A stretch of DNA of 64,000 nucleotides. Origin: Bactrocera neohumeralis (lineage: Eukaryota; Arthropoda; Insecta; Diptera; Tephritidae). The stretch is from assembly GCF_024586455.1 (NCBI RefSeq), contig NC_065923.1, positions 70,095,076-70,159,075 of the forward strand. The letters run 5' to 3'. The translations under genes and the position numbers were made by a program. Below the pieces are notes generated by a model that was given only the letters and a program-made list of their open reading frames with translations, made no database searches and was not told the origin of the DNA. Positions 36,382 to 47,059 of this stretch are shown one piece after another; within the stretch, counting starts at the first letter, position 1; the number at the start of each line of letters is the position of its first letter.

Positions 36382-36692
36382 TTTGCATTCTTACGGGCGG
36401 AAACATATGTATTTTATATTTAGGCATTTTTAAAAATATTTGGCAAATTTACAAGCGTAAATAGACAAGTTTTTGTATTGTACTGCATTTTTTAACGAAA
36501 TTCACCAAAAATAATTACAGAATGCATAAGTCGTTTTTATTATTGCACTGTCTCATTAATAGAATTAAATATATTGCAAAATTTTAAACGTTTTTCTATT
36601 TTTATTTAAATTATCGCCTTCAGAGTTCTGTTGGAATATAATTAACATCATGTTACATATGGACATATAAAACTCGTGGCATACTTTTGTGA
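36382..36692 (+). promoter_or_regulatory. Two Su(Hw)-like motifs
   Basis: Copies at 36382-36400 (tttgcattcttacgggcgg) and 36676-36692 (gtggcatacttttgtga). Both are plus with unrelated flanks. Confidence 0.45.
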
Positions 36693-36784
36693 TTTTATCG
36701 ATTTTTTAGTAATAATTGAGTTACAAACTAAATCCTTTAACTGTCAGTCATATTCCACACCTCTATTCTTATGTTTACTTCTTA

Positions 36785-37330
36785 CATTTCATTATGTTGT
36801 TGCATATATTTAGGCATATTCAACTCTGAAAAGGCTCGTATATATCATTGCTTATCATAAGTATTAGTTACATTACAGTTATTACTTTAATATACGTTTT
36901 TTGTCAACTTTTTATAAAATCGCAAAAATTTAATAAATTGATTGCTTACTTTTTGGCGCCATACACATTTGTATCACATGCTAATAAAACAATAACGCAG
37001 ATATTTCAATACTTCTTATTTTTCTCTTGATTACAAATGCTATTCATTGTTTCAACGCAACTAGTAAAATATTTTTGCATATATTTAGGCATATTAAACT
37101 TTGAAAAGTTAATATATATCATTGTTTACTGCAAAAATTATTTAAATCACCACAATCACTTAATATACGACATTTGTTAAACTTTTTAAAATTTTACTGC
37201 CTACTTTTTGGCGCCTTATATATTTTTATCACATGCTAATAAAGCAATAACGCCAATATTTCAACACTTCTTACTTTTCTTTTGATTACAAACGCCTGTC
37301 ATTGATGTAACGCAACTAGTAAATTATCAA
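36785..37330 (+). repeat. ~270-bp tandem duplication with paired Su(Hw)-like motifs
   Basis: Each copy contains a motif of type tgcatatatttaggcatatt (cores 36802 and 37077) and then one of type actttttggcgcc (cores 36944 and 37199). The four are 142, 133 and 122 bp apart. Shared text includes 'aactttgaaaag', 'atatatcattg', 'atcacatgctaataaa', 'caataacgc' and 'tttcaacacttctta'. All are plus. Confidence 0.9.
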
Positions 37331-37600
37331 AATGACATTAGCAAACTTCAACTTCAAGCAGAATTTGAGTGAGCCGTGGCGCCGCTGTTAACTTTCACGC
37401 ATATCATGCACACTTAGCGTTTACTACGCATACTTAGCAAGCACGCCTGGCGAAGTACATAAATCAAAATGAGACTATTAAGTGAAGGCAAAGAAGAAAT
37501 TTACTTTATAACGAGAGTTTGGAATTATTTCTTACAACCCCACGAAATGAGGGTGAGTTGAGGCAGCGCGCTTGCAGATAGCTGAGGTTGTCGCTTTTTT

Positions 37601-37776
37601 AAAGCATACCTAAAGGGCGCTTACATATTGCTGCAAACTATGTTGTCAAATATTTGCTTCATTGCTTTGGCGCTTGAGCAACTTTTTTTATTATTTTATT
37701 TCTTTCATTTTAAGCGCGCTAATTTTGACAAATTTACTTTTTTCGCAGTGCATAAATCATTGCATACTTTTATGCT
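37601..37776 (+). promoter_or_regulatory. Two Su(Hw)-like motifs
   Basis: Copies at 37601-37620 (aaagcatacctaaagggcgc) and 37758-37776 (cattgcatacttttatgct, exact 12-mer consensus). Both are plus. Confidence 0.6.
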
Positions 37777-37789
37777 CAGTAGCGTGTAT

Positions 37790-40700
37790 GTACGCTTAAA
37801 CATCACTTGATTATTATTATTTGAAATATTTGCTTCAGCAGACTAAAGGGAAGTGCCTTTTCTTATTACATGAAATATTTGCTTCAAGTGACTGAAGCGA
37901 ATGCCTTTTCTTTGGGCTTCATTGAAGAAACTGCCATCCCTTGTGATATAATTCTAATCTTTCGGGAGTTTTTTCTCGCTGTCAAATTACGGCAGTTTCA
38001 GTTCAATTCGCTTACAAATTACGCGTGAAGGCACGCAAAATATTTCACAATGAAATGTCAAAGCAATGCAATAAACTTTTTGGCTGCTGACTAGAATGTC
38101 CACGTTGTACGGTTCCACGCCTGACTTGGAAGATGCTTTTCGGTTTTACTGTTTTTTTTTTATTTCTGTAGCAACGGAAGAAATTTTTCTTGAGTTCGCT
38201 TCTTCATTTCCTTTTTATTTGCTTGCCAGCTGCCTTTTGGCTATGCCCGCACTTGACGCGCTGTGCCCACAAATATCGATAATGACATGCCCAAACATTT
38301 CCGTTAGTCATTATAGTCAAAGTCATTATTTTTACCGTTGTCGCCGATGCCAACGACAACGAAATTGAAATCAGCATTGAAGTTGCCTACACAACGTGCG
38401 CGGCAGCGGCCAATACTTACACACACACCAAAATACATTTTCCTTCACCATTTGTTTGTGTGCGTGTGTTGGTATGCTAAGCACATCTAGTTAAGAATTT
38501 GACATAAATACAATTATAGATTTTCGTTGTATGCCGAAAATGAAGATGCAGATAATAAAATTGACATAAAATGATGTCAGCTCCTAAAGAAGACAGCGCA
38601 GAGAAAATATGGCATAAATGTGGGTGTGTGCGTGGGTAAGAAACTGTGTAAAGTGGCGAAGATTTTCTTATTTTCGCTTTTGTTGTTGTTTTGGTATGCA
38701 CGACTGCGCGTCAGTGCAGCGGAAATGGAGCCATTAAGCAAGAAGGAAAACTATTGTGCCACAGCGACGACTACAATCAAAAGCAAAAAATAAAAAATAA
38801 TAAAAAAAATAATAATAAAAAATAATAAAAAAGAATAAAAAAGAATAAAAAATAAGAATAAAATAAAAATACTTCGCAGCAATTGCGTGCGATCACTTCT
38901 GTACTTAAAGCAGCCGCATGGTAGCGAAATTGAATTTAAGGCTGAAAATTGTATATAAAGCAAGCGAAATACGCCAGAAAGTCGAAAACTAAAGAAACTT
39001 CTGAAAGCGCCTTAAAGGGTGCAACTGGGCGCATTGCTTCCTAGCACAAAAATACTTGTTATTGTTTTCATTATTTGCTTTTGTTTGGCAGAAATATTAA
39101 AATCGATGCAGCAATGGTGCGCAAGCAAATAAAAAACGTGTTTGTTGTTGTTGTGAAAAAATATAAAAACATTTGAAATGTCATACCGGAATTCGTTAAT
39201 AAAATTTTATTGAAATTGTAGACAAGTGAAAATATTGTCGGCGCAACCATTGACAGCGACCGGCGGCAGCGCAAAGCCAAAGCGCACAATAGCAAAAAAT
39301 AAAAATATAAAAAAATACAGAGCGCGGCTAGTCGGCGTTTGCAAGCAAAACAACAAAGAAAATATGTGAGGAAGCAAAAAAATTGGAAACCTTGTTTGTT
39401 GAAAAGCAGCAACGTAAACAGAAAAGTTTTTTTTTGTCGCAACGCTTTTATGTTTGGCTCCGCTGAGAAATCGAAATGGGAATCGAAGAAAAATGCGCGC
39501 CGTCGTCTCCTAAAGGTATGCTAAGAATGCGAAGCTGCTTGCGTGCCAACCGCTTTCTTTACGCTCGGACAACGTGCTTGCTTTGTAGAAATTTTTAGCT
39601 AAAAGTGTAAAAAATTAAAAAAAAACACCGTAGACTGGGTGAGAAAACGCTGAGTGAATAGCAAGCGCCGCGCGCTGATAGCCACAAGCGCACGCAAAGA
39701 AATCGATGAAATGGCAAATGCCTGTAGAGCGCCGCAAAGTGGGTTGAAAGCGTTGATGGCTGCCTGCGCAGCTGTGGCAAGTATATTGACACTTGACGGC
39801 GGTGGCGTGAGCGGCGTACGCTGGCTGTTTGTGATTGTCATCATTGGCACGTAACGATGACATGGACAATGCGTCGAGGGAATGCAGAAATAATGCCAAG
39901 TGGCGGCAGGTGGGGGTCTTGGGTATGTTTGTACCGCGAAGTGTGTATACGAATGCAGGGGAATGGCTGCTAAGTTAAGCGGGTAGTGACGCGCTCTGTT
40001 GTAAGATAAAAAAAGTTGCTTGCGTGAATGTCATTTTGTTCAAAATTCGGGAAGAAATGTGCTGAGTGGCGCAATTTTTTCTTTAAGTCATCGTTGTTGC
40101 TGTGGCCGCGCTAAAGTGTTACGTTATAAAAGTTATGCGCCTGACTCGAGTGTCTACGTGAATTAGAATTTTTAGCAACGCGACACCGTGAATGAGGACA
40201 CGTTTCGAAATACGAAAGTTTATTCAATTATAACTTTAATAATATTTATATTTTGAAATTCAATTATTGAGGTATAAGAAATGTCTTAATGTAGAGCAGA
40301 AAGGAAAATTAAAGCTTTCCAAGTTTTTGTTCTGACAATTTCATTCATTAATTTTATTTTATTCAATTTCAATTCATTTTGACTAAAGGTACTAATTTAA
40401 TTTAAAAAAGTGGCCACCTTAGCGCGACCTTTGGCTTGAAAACAACAACTATATAGTGTAGAACACTAAGAGTTCGTAAACTGCCGAAAATTAATATAAA
40501 ACAAATTATTTTTGAGTACATTTCCGAGGTTTCAAATCAGAAAAAAAGCAAGTATCTGCACCAATGGGTTTGAGGTTTGGGGTCTTCAGGGTTCTAAAAT
40601 TCTACTAACCGGTGATTTTGGTCTATTGCTGTTTTCTTCGGTACATTTCTGCTAAAAAAGTATTTCCTTTTGACATCCGGCAATTTTCTTTAAACTGAGC

Positions 40701-40950
40701 TATTTTAAGACGAAATTCATGAAAAATTTGGAACTAAAAAGACAGGGCTATTGGAATTGACAATACTATGACATCATTAAGACAATATGAGACTGATAGT
40801 TAGATTTTTTTTGCTTGTGTGCACTCCAGCATTTATGACTATTATCATTGCGCTTGGAAATATGTTATGTCAAGTGGTAGTACTAAGCCAGTGAAACCAA
40901 GAAAGGGTAAAGAGTGGAAAAATATATTCAGGGTTTAGATAAAGAAAAAG
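37790..40950. other. Mostly unique, GC-richer stretch, no supported gene
   Basis: Frames on both strands (38096-38368 plus, 39071-39442 minus, 39599-39899 minus in two frames) carry no domain I recognise. An aaaaataataaaa-rich tract lies at 38785-38870. One minus motif (ctcctaaaggtatgctaa) lies at 39507-39524. The sequence is consistent with intron or intergenic DNA holding regulatory blocks. Confidence 0.5.
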
Positions 40951-40959
40951 TCTCATAAG

Positions 40960-41620
40960 GAAAAGGATTGAATGCGTCACTTGCAGACTCGAATTTTGAT
41001 TATTTAAAAAAATGCAGTCTTACTAAAATTGTTTCCTTTATTAATTAGCTTGGTTTCAAACCACATTTGATGATATAAAGAATCGGTCTCATATAAAGAT
41101 TATTTTAATTAAACATTTATTAGAAGAATTATTTTGAAGCCGCTTCTTGACTTGAGAGTTGAATATTTAATGAAATTCAGCCTTCCTAAAATAGTTTTCC
41201 AATATTAGTTAGCCTGACTTCAAACCATTTCTGATGTGATAAAGAATAGGTCTCATTGCAAGCTGCTTTCGCGTTAAAGGGAGATAGATAAAGTATTGAA
41301 TACACAATATACAACAATATACACTTCTTGCTGACTTTAATGTTAATATTTAAGAAAATATTGCCTTTCTAAAGTATTTTTCCATTATTAGTTAGTCTGG
41401 TTGCAAACCACTTTGAATGAGATAAAGAATAATTCTCAAATAAAAGTTCTTCTGCACAAAATTGTGATGGAAAATTATTGAGTACGCCGCTTCCTGACTT
41501 ATGCGTTTAATATTTAAAGGAATTTAGTATTGCTAAAATTTTTCTCCAGTTGGAGTTAGCCTGTCTTTAAACCGTTTTTGATTTGAACAAATTTTTTGAA
41601 TCGACAAGCTGTATGCTTTA
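40960..41620. repeat. Degenerate ~175-bp tandem array, motif-free
   Basis: Recurring phrases are 'agtcttactaaaattgtttcc', 'ttagcttggtttcaaacca' and 'tttgatgatataaagaat.ggtctcat'. They recur near 41054, 41221, 41402 and (truncated) 41565, about four copies. They lack the GCATAC motif. Confidence 0.8.
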
Positions 41621-41629
41621 ATGTAAGAC

Positions 41630-42840
41630 CGTTAGGTAGTATTGCAAAAAAATATTTTTGAAGTGAAACTGGTACGATTTTGTTTTAGTACATATGTATG
41701 TATTAGAAAGAGGTGGAATTTCTTAAAAATATATAACAATAATTGAGAAAAAATATGAAATAACTTTCAGCAGAATTTCGTTTTTCAAAGCCTTAAAATA
41801 TATAATTTAATATATACCAGCCCACATGTATGCTTTGTGAAATTGTACAATATGTGTCTTGCGTCAAGCTCCAGCATATCAAGTTAAAAGCAATGCAGCC
41901 AAATATAAGCCAAAACTATATAAGTCTCGGGAGATAGTGCACGTAGCAGCTAAAGAAAAGCAGACGGTGCAAGTGCATACGCTTTACCACTAACATTATC
42001 ACAGTTCAACATGCGCTGGTGGATGTGTGCCCGTTTGTTTATGCGAAAAAGCAGCACGTGCACAAACATACAATTTCCGTTGCTGCCACAACGCCTTAAG
42101 GTACACCAACTGCCACTTACTTCGGAAGATTTGATTTTACGGCGAATTTTGCTTGAGAAAAAGGACTAAAGTGTTGCGCAGCAAAGGTTGATACTGAAGA
42201 GCAGCATGGATGTGTGGTGAAATGTCACATTAGCGTGCAACAACAAAAACGTTGTGCACTTCAAATTGACAATAACAGCTTTTTATGTATGGTTTGCTCT
42301 GTGTGTGTGTGTGTTTGTTGCGCTTTGTTTTTCCATGTTGATAAAAAGTTTGCAGCACTTTCTTGCTGCTACTAAAAAAGTTGCAACAATACATTTGGGA
42401 TGTGTCAGCACTAAAAGCGCAGCTACTTGCGTTTATGCTTCGTCTTACGCTATTTTTCTAACAAATGCAAAAACAAAAAAGCCGAAAAAAATCTTTAAGC
42501 TTTGTTTTTGAGACAAACAAAATTTTTTGTAGCATAGTTTAAGGCTAAATGGACAAAGTCGCATAGTTTGCTTTTAGTGCAGTCAAGTTGTTGGCTAAAA
42601 CACTATTTTAGGTAAAAACTATTTAGTGCGCCAAGATTTTAGGTTTGTGTAGCAAATGCGCGCTGTTAAATGCTCAGTGTGCGGCACTTGGCGTTTGCAA
42701 GTGACGATACTCGTATGCACTATATATGCATGTATATGTCGTATTATATTTTTTGTATTATTTTATTTTTTATTTGGCACTGTTTGGCGCTAAGCATGCT
42801 CCCTTTGGCGTCAGCGATTTTTTTTATGCCTTTTCGGTGT
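41630..42840. other. Unique stretch, no supported gene
   Basis: No recognisable gene. A (TG)n tract is at 42299-42315. A plus frame at 42254-42511 is unconvincing. Confidence 0.5.
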
Positions 42841-42854
42841 CATAAAAAGGTGAA

Positions 42855-43680
42855 ACGCCTGAAAATAGGCACTTAGTTTTATGTTTATTAGGCGCTTGCT
42901 CGAAGGTGTAAATGGCAAAGGAAGCGATACGTTTAGCACGTGAGGTGTGAATTTAATTTCGGTGAAAACGTGCACGTTTAAATTAAAAATGAAATTTGAA
43001 GTTAAAAGCAAATTTATAAAATAAAATTGTTTAATAACTTTTGTTCTGATAAAATAATATAAGACAACATATATTAAAAAATTATTTATGTAAATTAAGT
43101 TTTAGTAAAATATTTAGAGAATTTTGAGAAGATTTTGTCATGAAAAAAATTAAAAAAAAGTAAAAAAATGCGCCTGCAGATAGGCAAAATTTTTTTCATG
43201 ATAGCTTGGTTATAAACCGTGTTATGGTAAAATATTTGGATTATTTAATAAAGATTTTGTGGTGAAAAAATTAAAATATGTAACTTTATCGTAAAAATTT
43301 CCGTGAAAAGAAAATTAAGGAATAACTGTATTTTTTTTACAAATTTCCAATTTTCCGCTTTTGCTCAATCCATATATATTTTGAATTTACTAAATATTTA
43401 ATTATTTAAGCTATTATACGAGTATATACAAATTTAGGTAAAATCAGGGGCGCGCCTGTGGCTGGGCTACATTTTTTGTAAATTTTCATTACAGCTGGCG
43501 TTAGACCGTAAAAGTTGAAAACTTCTTGTCAGTTTTATGTGTATTTTAAATTAATTACTTAATACGCGCGTGTGGATAGGCTACACTTTTTTTATAAATT
43601 TTCATTAAAGCTTGCCTTTAGATCAGCAAAAGTTGAAAACTTTGAGTCAGTTTTAAGTGTATTTAAGAGTGTAAGCAAAT
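42855..43680 (-). repeat. Degenerate array carrying decayed motif relics
   Basis: Units begin with cgcctgaaaataggcac (42856), gcgcctgcagataggcaaa (43170), gcgcctgtggctgggctac (43452) and gcgcgtgtggataggctac (43566). They continue with 'ttttttgtaaattttcatta', a '.agcttg.gttagacc' phrase and 'aaaagttgaaaac'. The last two copies are about 115 bp apart and align well. The leading block looks like the minus-strand Su(Hw)-like motif (CGCCTAAAAGTATGCA) after heavy mutation. Confidence 0.65.
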
Positions 43681-43689
43681 TTTAGTAAA

Positions 43690-45190
43690 TATTTTAAAGA
43701 AATCGCGTCAGCAAGCACACAAATAAAGCAAGTTTGTTGTCACTTCACACATACATATGTAAATTGATACAGTGTTGTTTTGCTGCGACATGTGTACTAA
43801 TAATGTTGCATTGGCGTTGATGCTGGCTTTTATTGCCTGTGCTTTACGCACTTTAACATTTTCGAGACTTTTTCGCTAGCGCTACGCCCAGCTCTTGCAG
43901 TCGTACATATGCATATAGAAATACATATATACTTTTTTTTTAGCGATTTTAATGATGTCAGCAAATGTAATAGCACTGTGCATGTGTTTCTTGCCTTGCA
44001 GAATTTTCTTTATATCCAACCTTAGCATTTTTACTTACTTATAGTGGAACTATAACTACTCCCACTATGCGAACTTTTACGACTAACTACACGCCATCAT
44101 GTTGCAGTCATTTCATTTCTCACTTGTTTCACTCAGCAGCACCGGAAGTTTTCCACTTTTAACTGCAATGACTTTTTTATGAGTTTCACGAACGAGCCAG
44201 TTACACAAACACACGCACACACACACAGAGGCGCAAGTTGAATTTCTCATTTCCTTAAAGTTCAAGCGTTTGGCGCATACTGTTTGCCTTGTTGCATGCA
44301 CCGGCGTACTCGTCGTCGTCCACTACTCACTAAAAAATCTTGATAATTTATTTTTGCTTTGTTCTTGGCGCTATTTTTTATTTGTCCGTGTTGTTGTAGC
44401 GCTTTACATTTCCGCTTTTCCACTTGGATTTTTATGCGTTGCCATTTGAACATGCGTGCCATTTCGCTGGCCTTTTACGCGACGTGCCAACACACACACA
44501 CACACTGCCGCCCACTGCTGTGCAGTTTAGTGCGCCGCATTGCATTTGTCTTCCGGAAATGTGCGAATTGAGTCGTTCACATGCGCTTTCGTAGCTTTTA
44601 CGGCGCTCTTGTATGCGTCTGTCATTTATAATGCAGTTTCGCGCAAAGTTTTATGATTTCTTTTGCTTTGCTTTTTGCCACATTTTTGCATTCATTTTGT
44701 TGTTTTTTTTTCGCGAAAATTGTGTGTCCTTTTAGTTTTACGACTGCGCGCTGGTCGTAAAAAGTATGCGCTCATAGTCTGTGTTTAAAATGAACTTTAC
44801 ACTTACTTTGAATTACTGCTGGCGGAAATGGTCCTAAGGAATGTGATGTAAGGCACCTACTTTCGATAACTGCCGTACGCTATAAATATATACACATATG
44901 TATGAGTACGGCTTGTCGCATGCGATCAGATTTCCTTTGCTCATACATATATGCATTAATATAGTTTTCAAATGGTTTTTGAGTTAACTGCGGTTTATAT
45001 GTTACTTTTTCCAAGAAAAAAGAGTTTAAAGAGCACTGCAAAAATGACTAGTATGTCTATTATTAATATTTATATATTAGGCAGCATTTTCATTAAAACA
45101 TATCACTCTTTCACCGCACGACTTAAGTGAAGTCAAGCGGATGGAGAGAACTGCTGATATTTCGTATGCGGGAGTTGAGAGAAGAAGTTC
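43690..45190. other. Unique stretch, no supported gene
   Basis: Contains a (CA)n tract at 44206-44226 and another at 44492-44504. Frames at 44262-44462 minus and 44359-44571 plus overlap and are not convincing. A minus-oriented motif variant (ggtcgtaaaaagtatgcgc) lies at 44753-44771. Confidence 0.5.
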
Positions 45191-45194
45191 TCAT

Positions 45195-46450
45195 ATAGAT
45201 TAGGTTAGGTTTGATAGCTTATTTAGAGATCGTATTTGGACTACTATATGCAGTTTTTTGTGAAGCCAGAAAAATTTAACTCAATATTCGAACTTATAAG
45301 ACAGCAAACCGCTTTGTGGCTAATAAAAAGTATATCATTCCTATTACCACTAGTTTGGTGAGACAACTGAAAATATGAGCTTCGGAGTGCTTAAGCCATG
45401 ATCTCGCAAACGCGGAATAATCAAGCAGGATAAGATGTTTCAACCCGTATTCTTAAATACAGCTGCTGCTGCTGGCGTCTGGTAATATTCCCAACTTTAC
45501 AGCATGGACGTCGTTAAGACTGTGGGCTTTTAGAATTCCCACAACTAGGCAGCGGCAAAGCCTTACTGAGGGCAAATTGATCACTGGATCCTTTACGATC
45601 GATTGTGAACCAAAAGGATCAGACAGGGCAGTGCCGAGCCGTTTCTTTTTCTCTTAAAGCTGGGTCAGCGTATGTTTATGTTCGCCAGCTCATAAGTTTT
45701 ACAGTTTCCATAACACCCATACTAGTCTTATTATAAAGTGACTCGTTTCCAATGATAACGTTTTTTGGTTTATCTTAACCAGCCCTGAACGCACGGTTAC
45801 TGCACTCCCAAGCAGGAAATATACCGATATCTTAATGACAACAACATCGGCTTAAAAAGCACTGAAATAGTCAAGAAGTCCGCCACTGAAGTTGATAAAT
45901 ATTTGCTGACTCTTCCAGCAACATTTCCGCCAAGCTTTGGCCTATACGTAAATAAGCTCATTGCCTTTTTCATCCAACAGCTTATACGCACTCACAACTT
46001 CCTCGCAGGACACTTCCATTAGAAAAAGCCGCCAGAATTGGGTTTGGCACCTCTATGATCTTGAAAATCCAGTATAAAATCAAAGCATGTGAGGATTTCC
46101 GAATGTTCAGACATGTCTGTGATTAGAAAGCCACATTTTTTGAGTCTGTTAGCAGCTTTCGCGGCTACAAACCATCTGCGGGCAATATATGCAAAATGGC
46201 ATTAAGTGCCATGTTTAGAGTGAATCCACCTGCCAATGAGGCACTGCACCACAGAAGGATCCCACAGCACAGATTGCGCTTTACAATGGTGTCAGAGAAC
46301 AAGAAGACTAGTTTCCCACCTTTTTCCAATGAGTTCTCTACAGCAGATCCTCTACAGCAGTACAAGGCAATCAATACCTGCTGTGCTCTCTTTTCGATAT
46401 TATGCTTCCTTGAGAGCTTGCTAATTAGGACGACACCTAGCTAACTACTC
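45195..46450 (-). mobile_element. Decayed non-LTR retrotransposon fragment (RT thumb to C-terminal tail)
   Basis: Read on the minus strand, 46440 to about 46080 resembles the end of a Jockey/R1-type reverse transcriptase. Matches include KRAQQVLIALYCC (family KRA..ALY.C) and SDTIVKRNLCCGILLW (family Y..IVRPI..YG..VW). Further on come ALNAILHILPADGL (family ALN.ML.I.P.D) and VAAKAAN. From about 45610 to 45360 comes VVGILKAHSLNDVHAVKLG (family L.G.LTGHC..G.HAVRLG). Then HLILLDYSAFARSWLKHSEA follows (family HLLC.CPAFAR.RLKHLG), in which the zinc-binding Cys residues are largely lost. The RNase H between them is not recognisable and probably deleted or scrambled. A ttaggttaggttt at 45198-45212 may mark the 3' end. 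Confidence 0.7.
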
Positions 46451-46454
46451 AGTG

Positions 46455-46937
46455 TATCAGCAGTCGGATGCTTTCCATCCGTTTTCTATTCTAAAAAGTA
46501 CTTTTATGACTTGAGAGTATCAAAACGGTTAGATAGCTTGAGAAATGCGAGTTTTTATAGAAATGTAGCAGTAGATACTGACATCGCAGTAAGCTTTATG
46601 TGACCTTTGAATTCTATCTAATATCCAAAATACTTCTAGGTCTTACTTTTATATATCACCTTTATGGGTTTTTGTTAGTGGATTTCTCAACCAACCAGTG
46701 ATGATATAAAGTTGAACTGAGATATCTCAAATAACTTTACTAAATGGTTATTTTATAAGAGAATTTATTGAAGCTCTAACTTACAACACTATCAATATTA
46801 TATATAAAATCTTATACTATATGTATGTATATCACCAAATATCACTTGCTCTGGAATTATTCATTAATAAATACATTTTCTCTATCTTTTCAGGTAAGTT
46901 TCCATAATTTCTGCTATTGTAAGTAAAAATGATATAC

Positions 46938-46968
<31 letters not shown>

Positions 46969-46980
46969 GACAATTTTTTT
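46455..46980. other. AT-rich stretch with TA microsatellite
   Basis: Nothing gene-like. An atatatat/acatatac tract lies at 46935-46976, directly before the hairpin at 46985. Confidence 0.6.
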
Positions 46981-46984
46981 TAAC

Positions 46985-47056
46985 GAACCTCGTACACTCA
47001 CTGAATATTTAATGACAATTAAAGTCTTACAAATATTCAGTGAGGGCTCGGGGTTT
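46985..47056. ncRNA. MicroRNA-precursor-like hairpin (72 nt)
   Basis: The left arm (46985-47010, gaacctcgtac then actcactgaatattt) pairs with the right arm (47031-47056, aaatattcagtgaggg then ctcggggttt). The pairing is 14 consecutive base pairs, a mismatch, one pair, two unpaired positions and a further 7-8 pairs, around a 20-nt loop that itself can form a gac/gtc step. Size, single-bulge stem and loop length fit an insect pre-miRNA. The sequence does not match a miRNA I remember. A small foldback transposon tip is the main alternative. Confidence 0.35.
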
Positions 47057-47059
47057 GCC

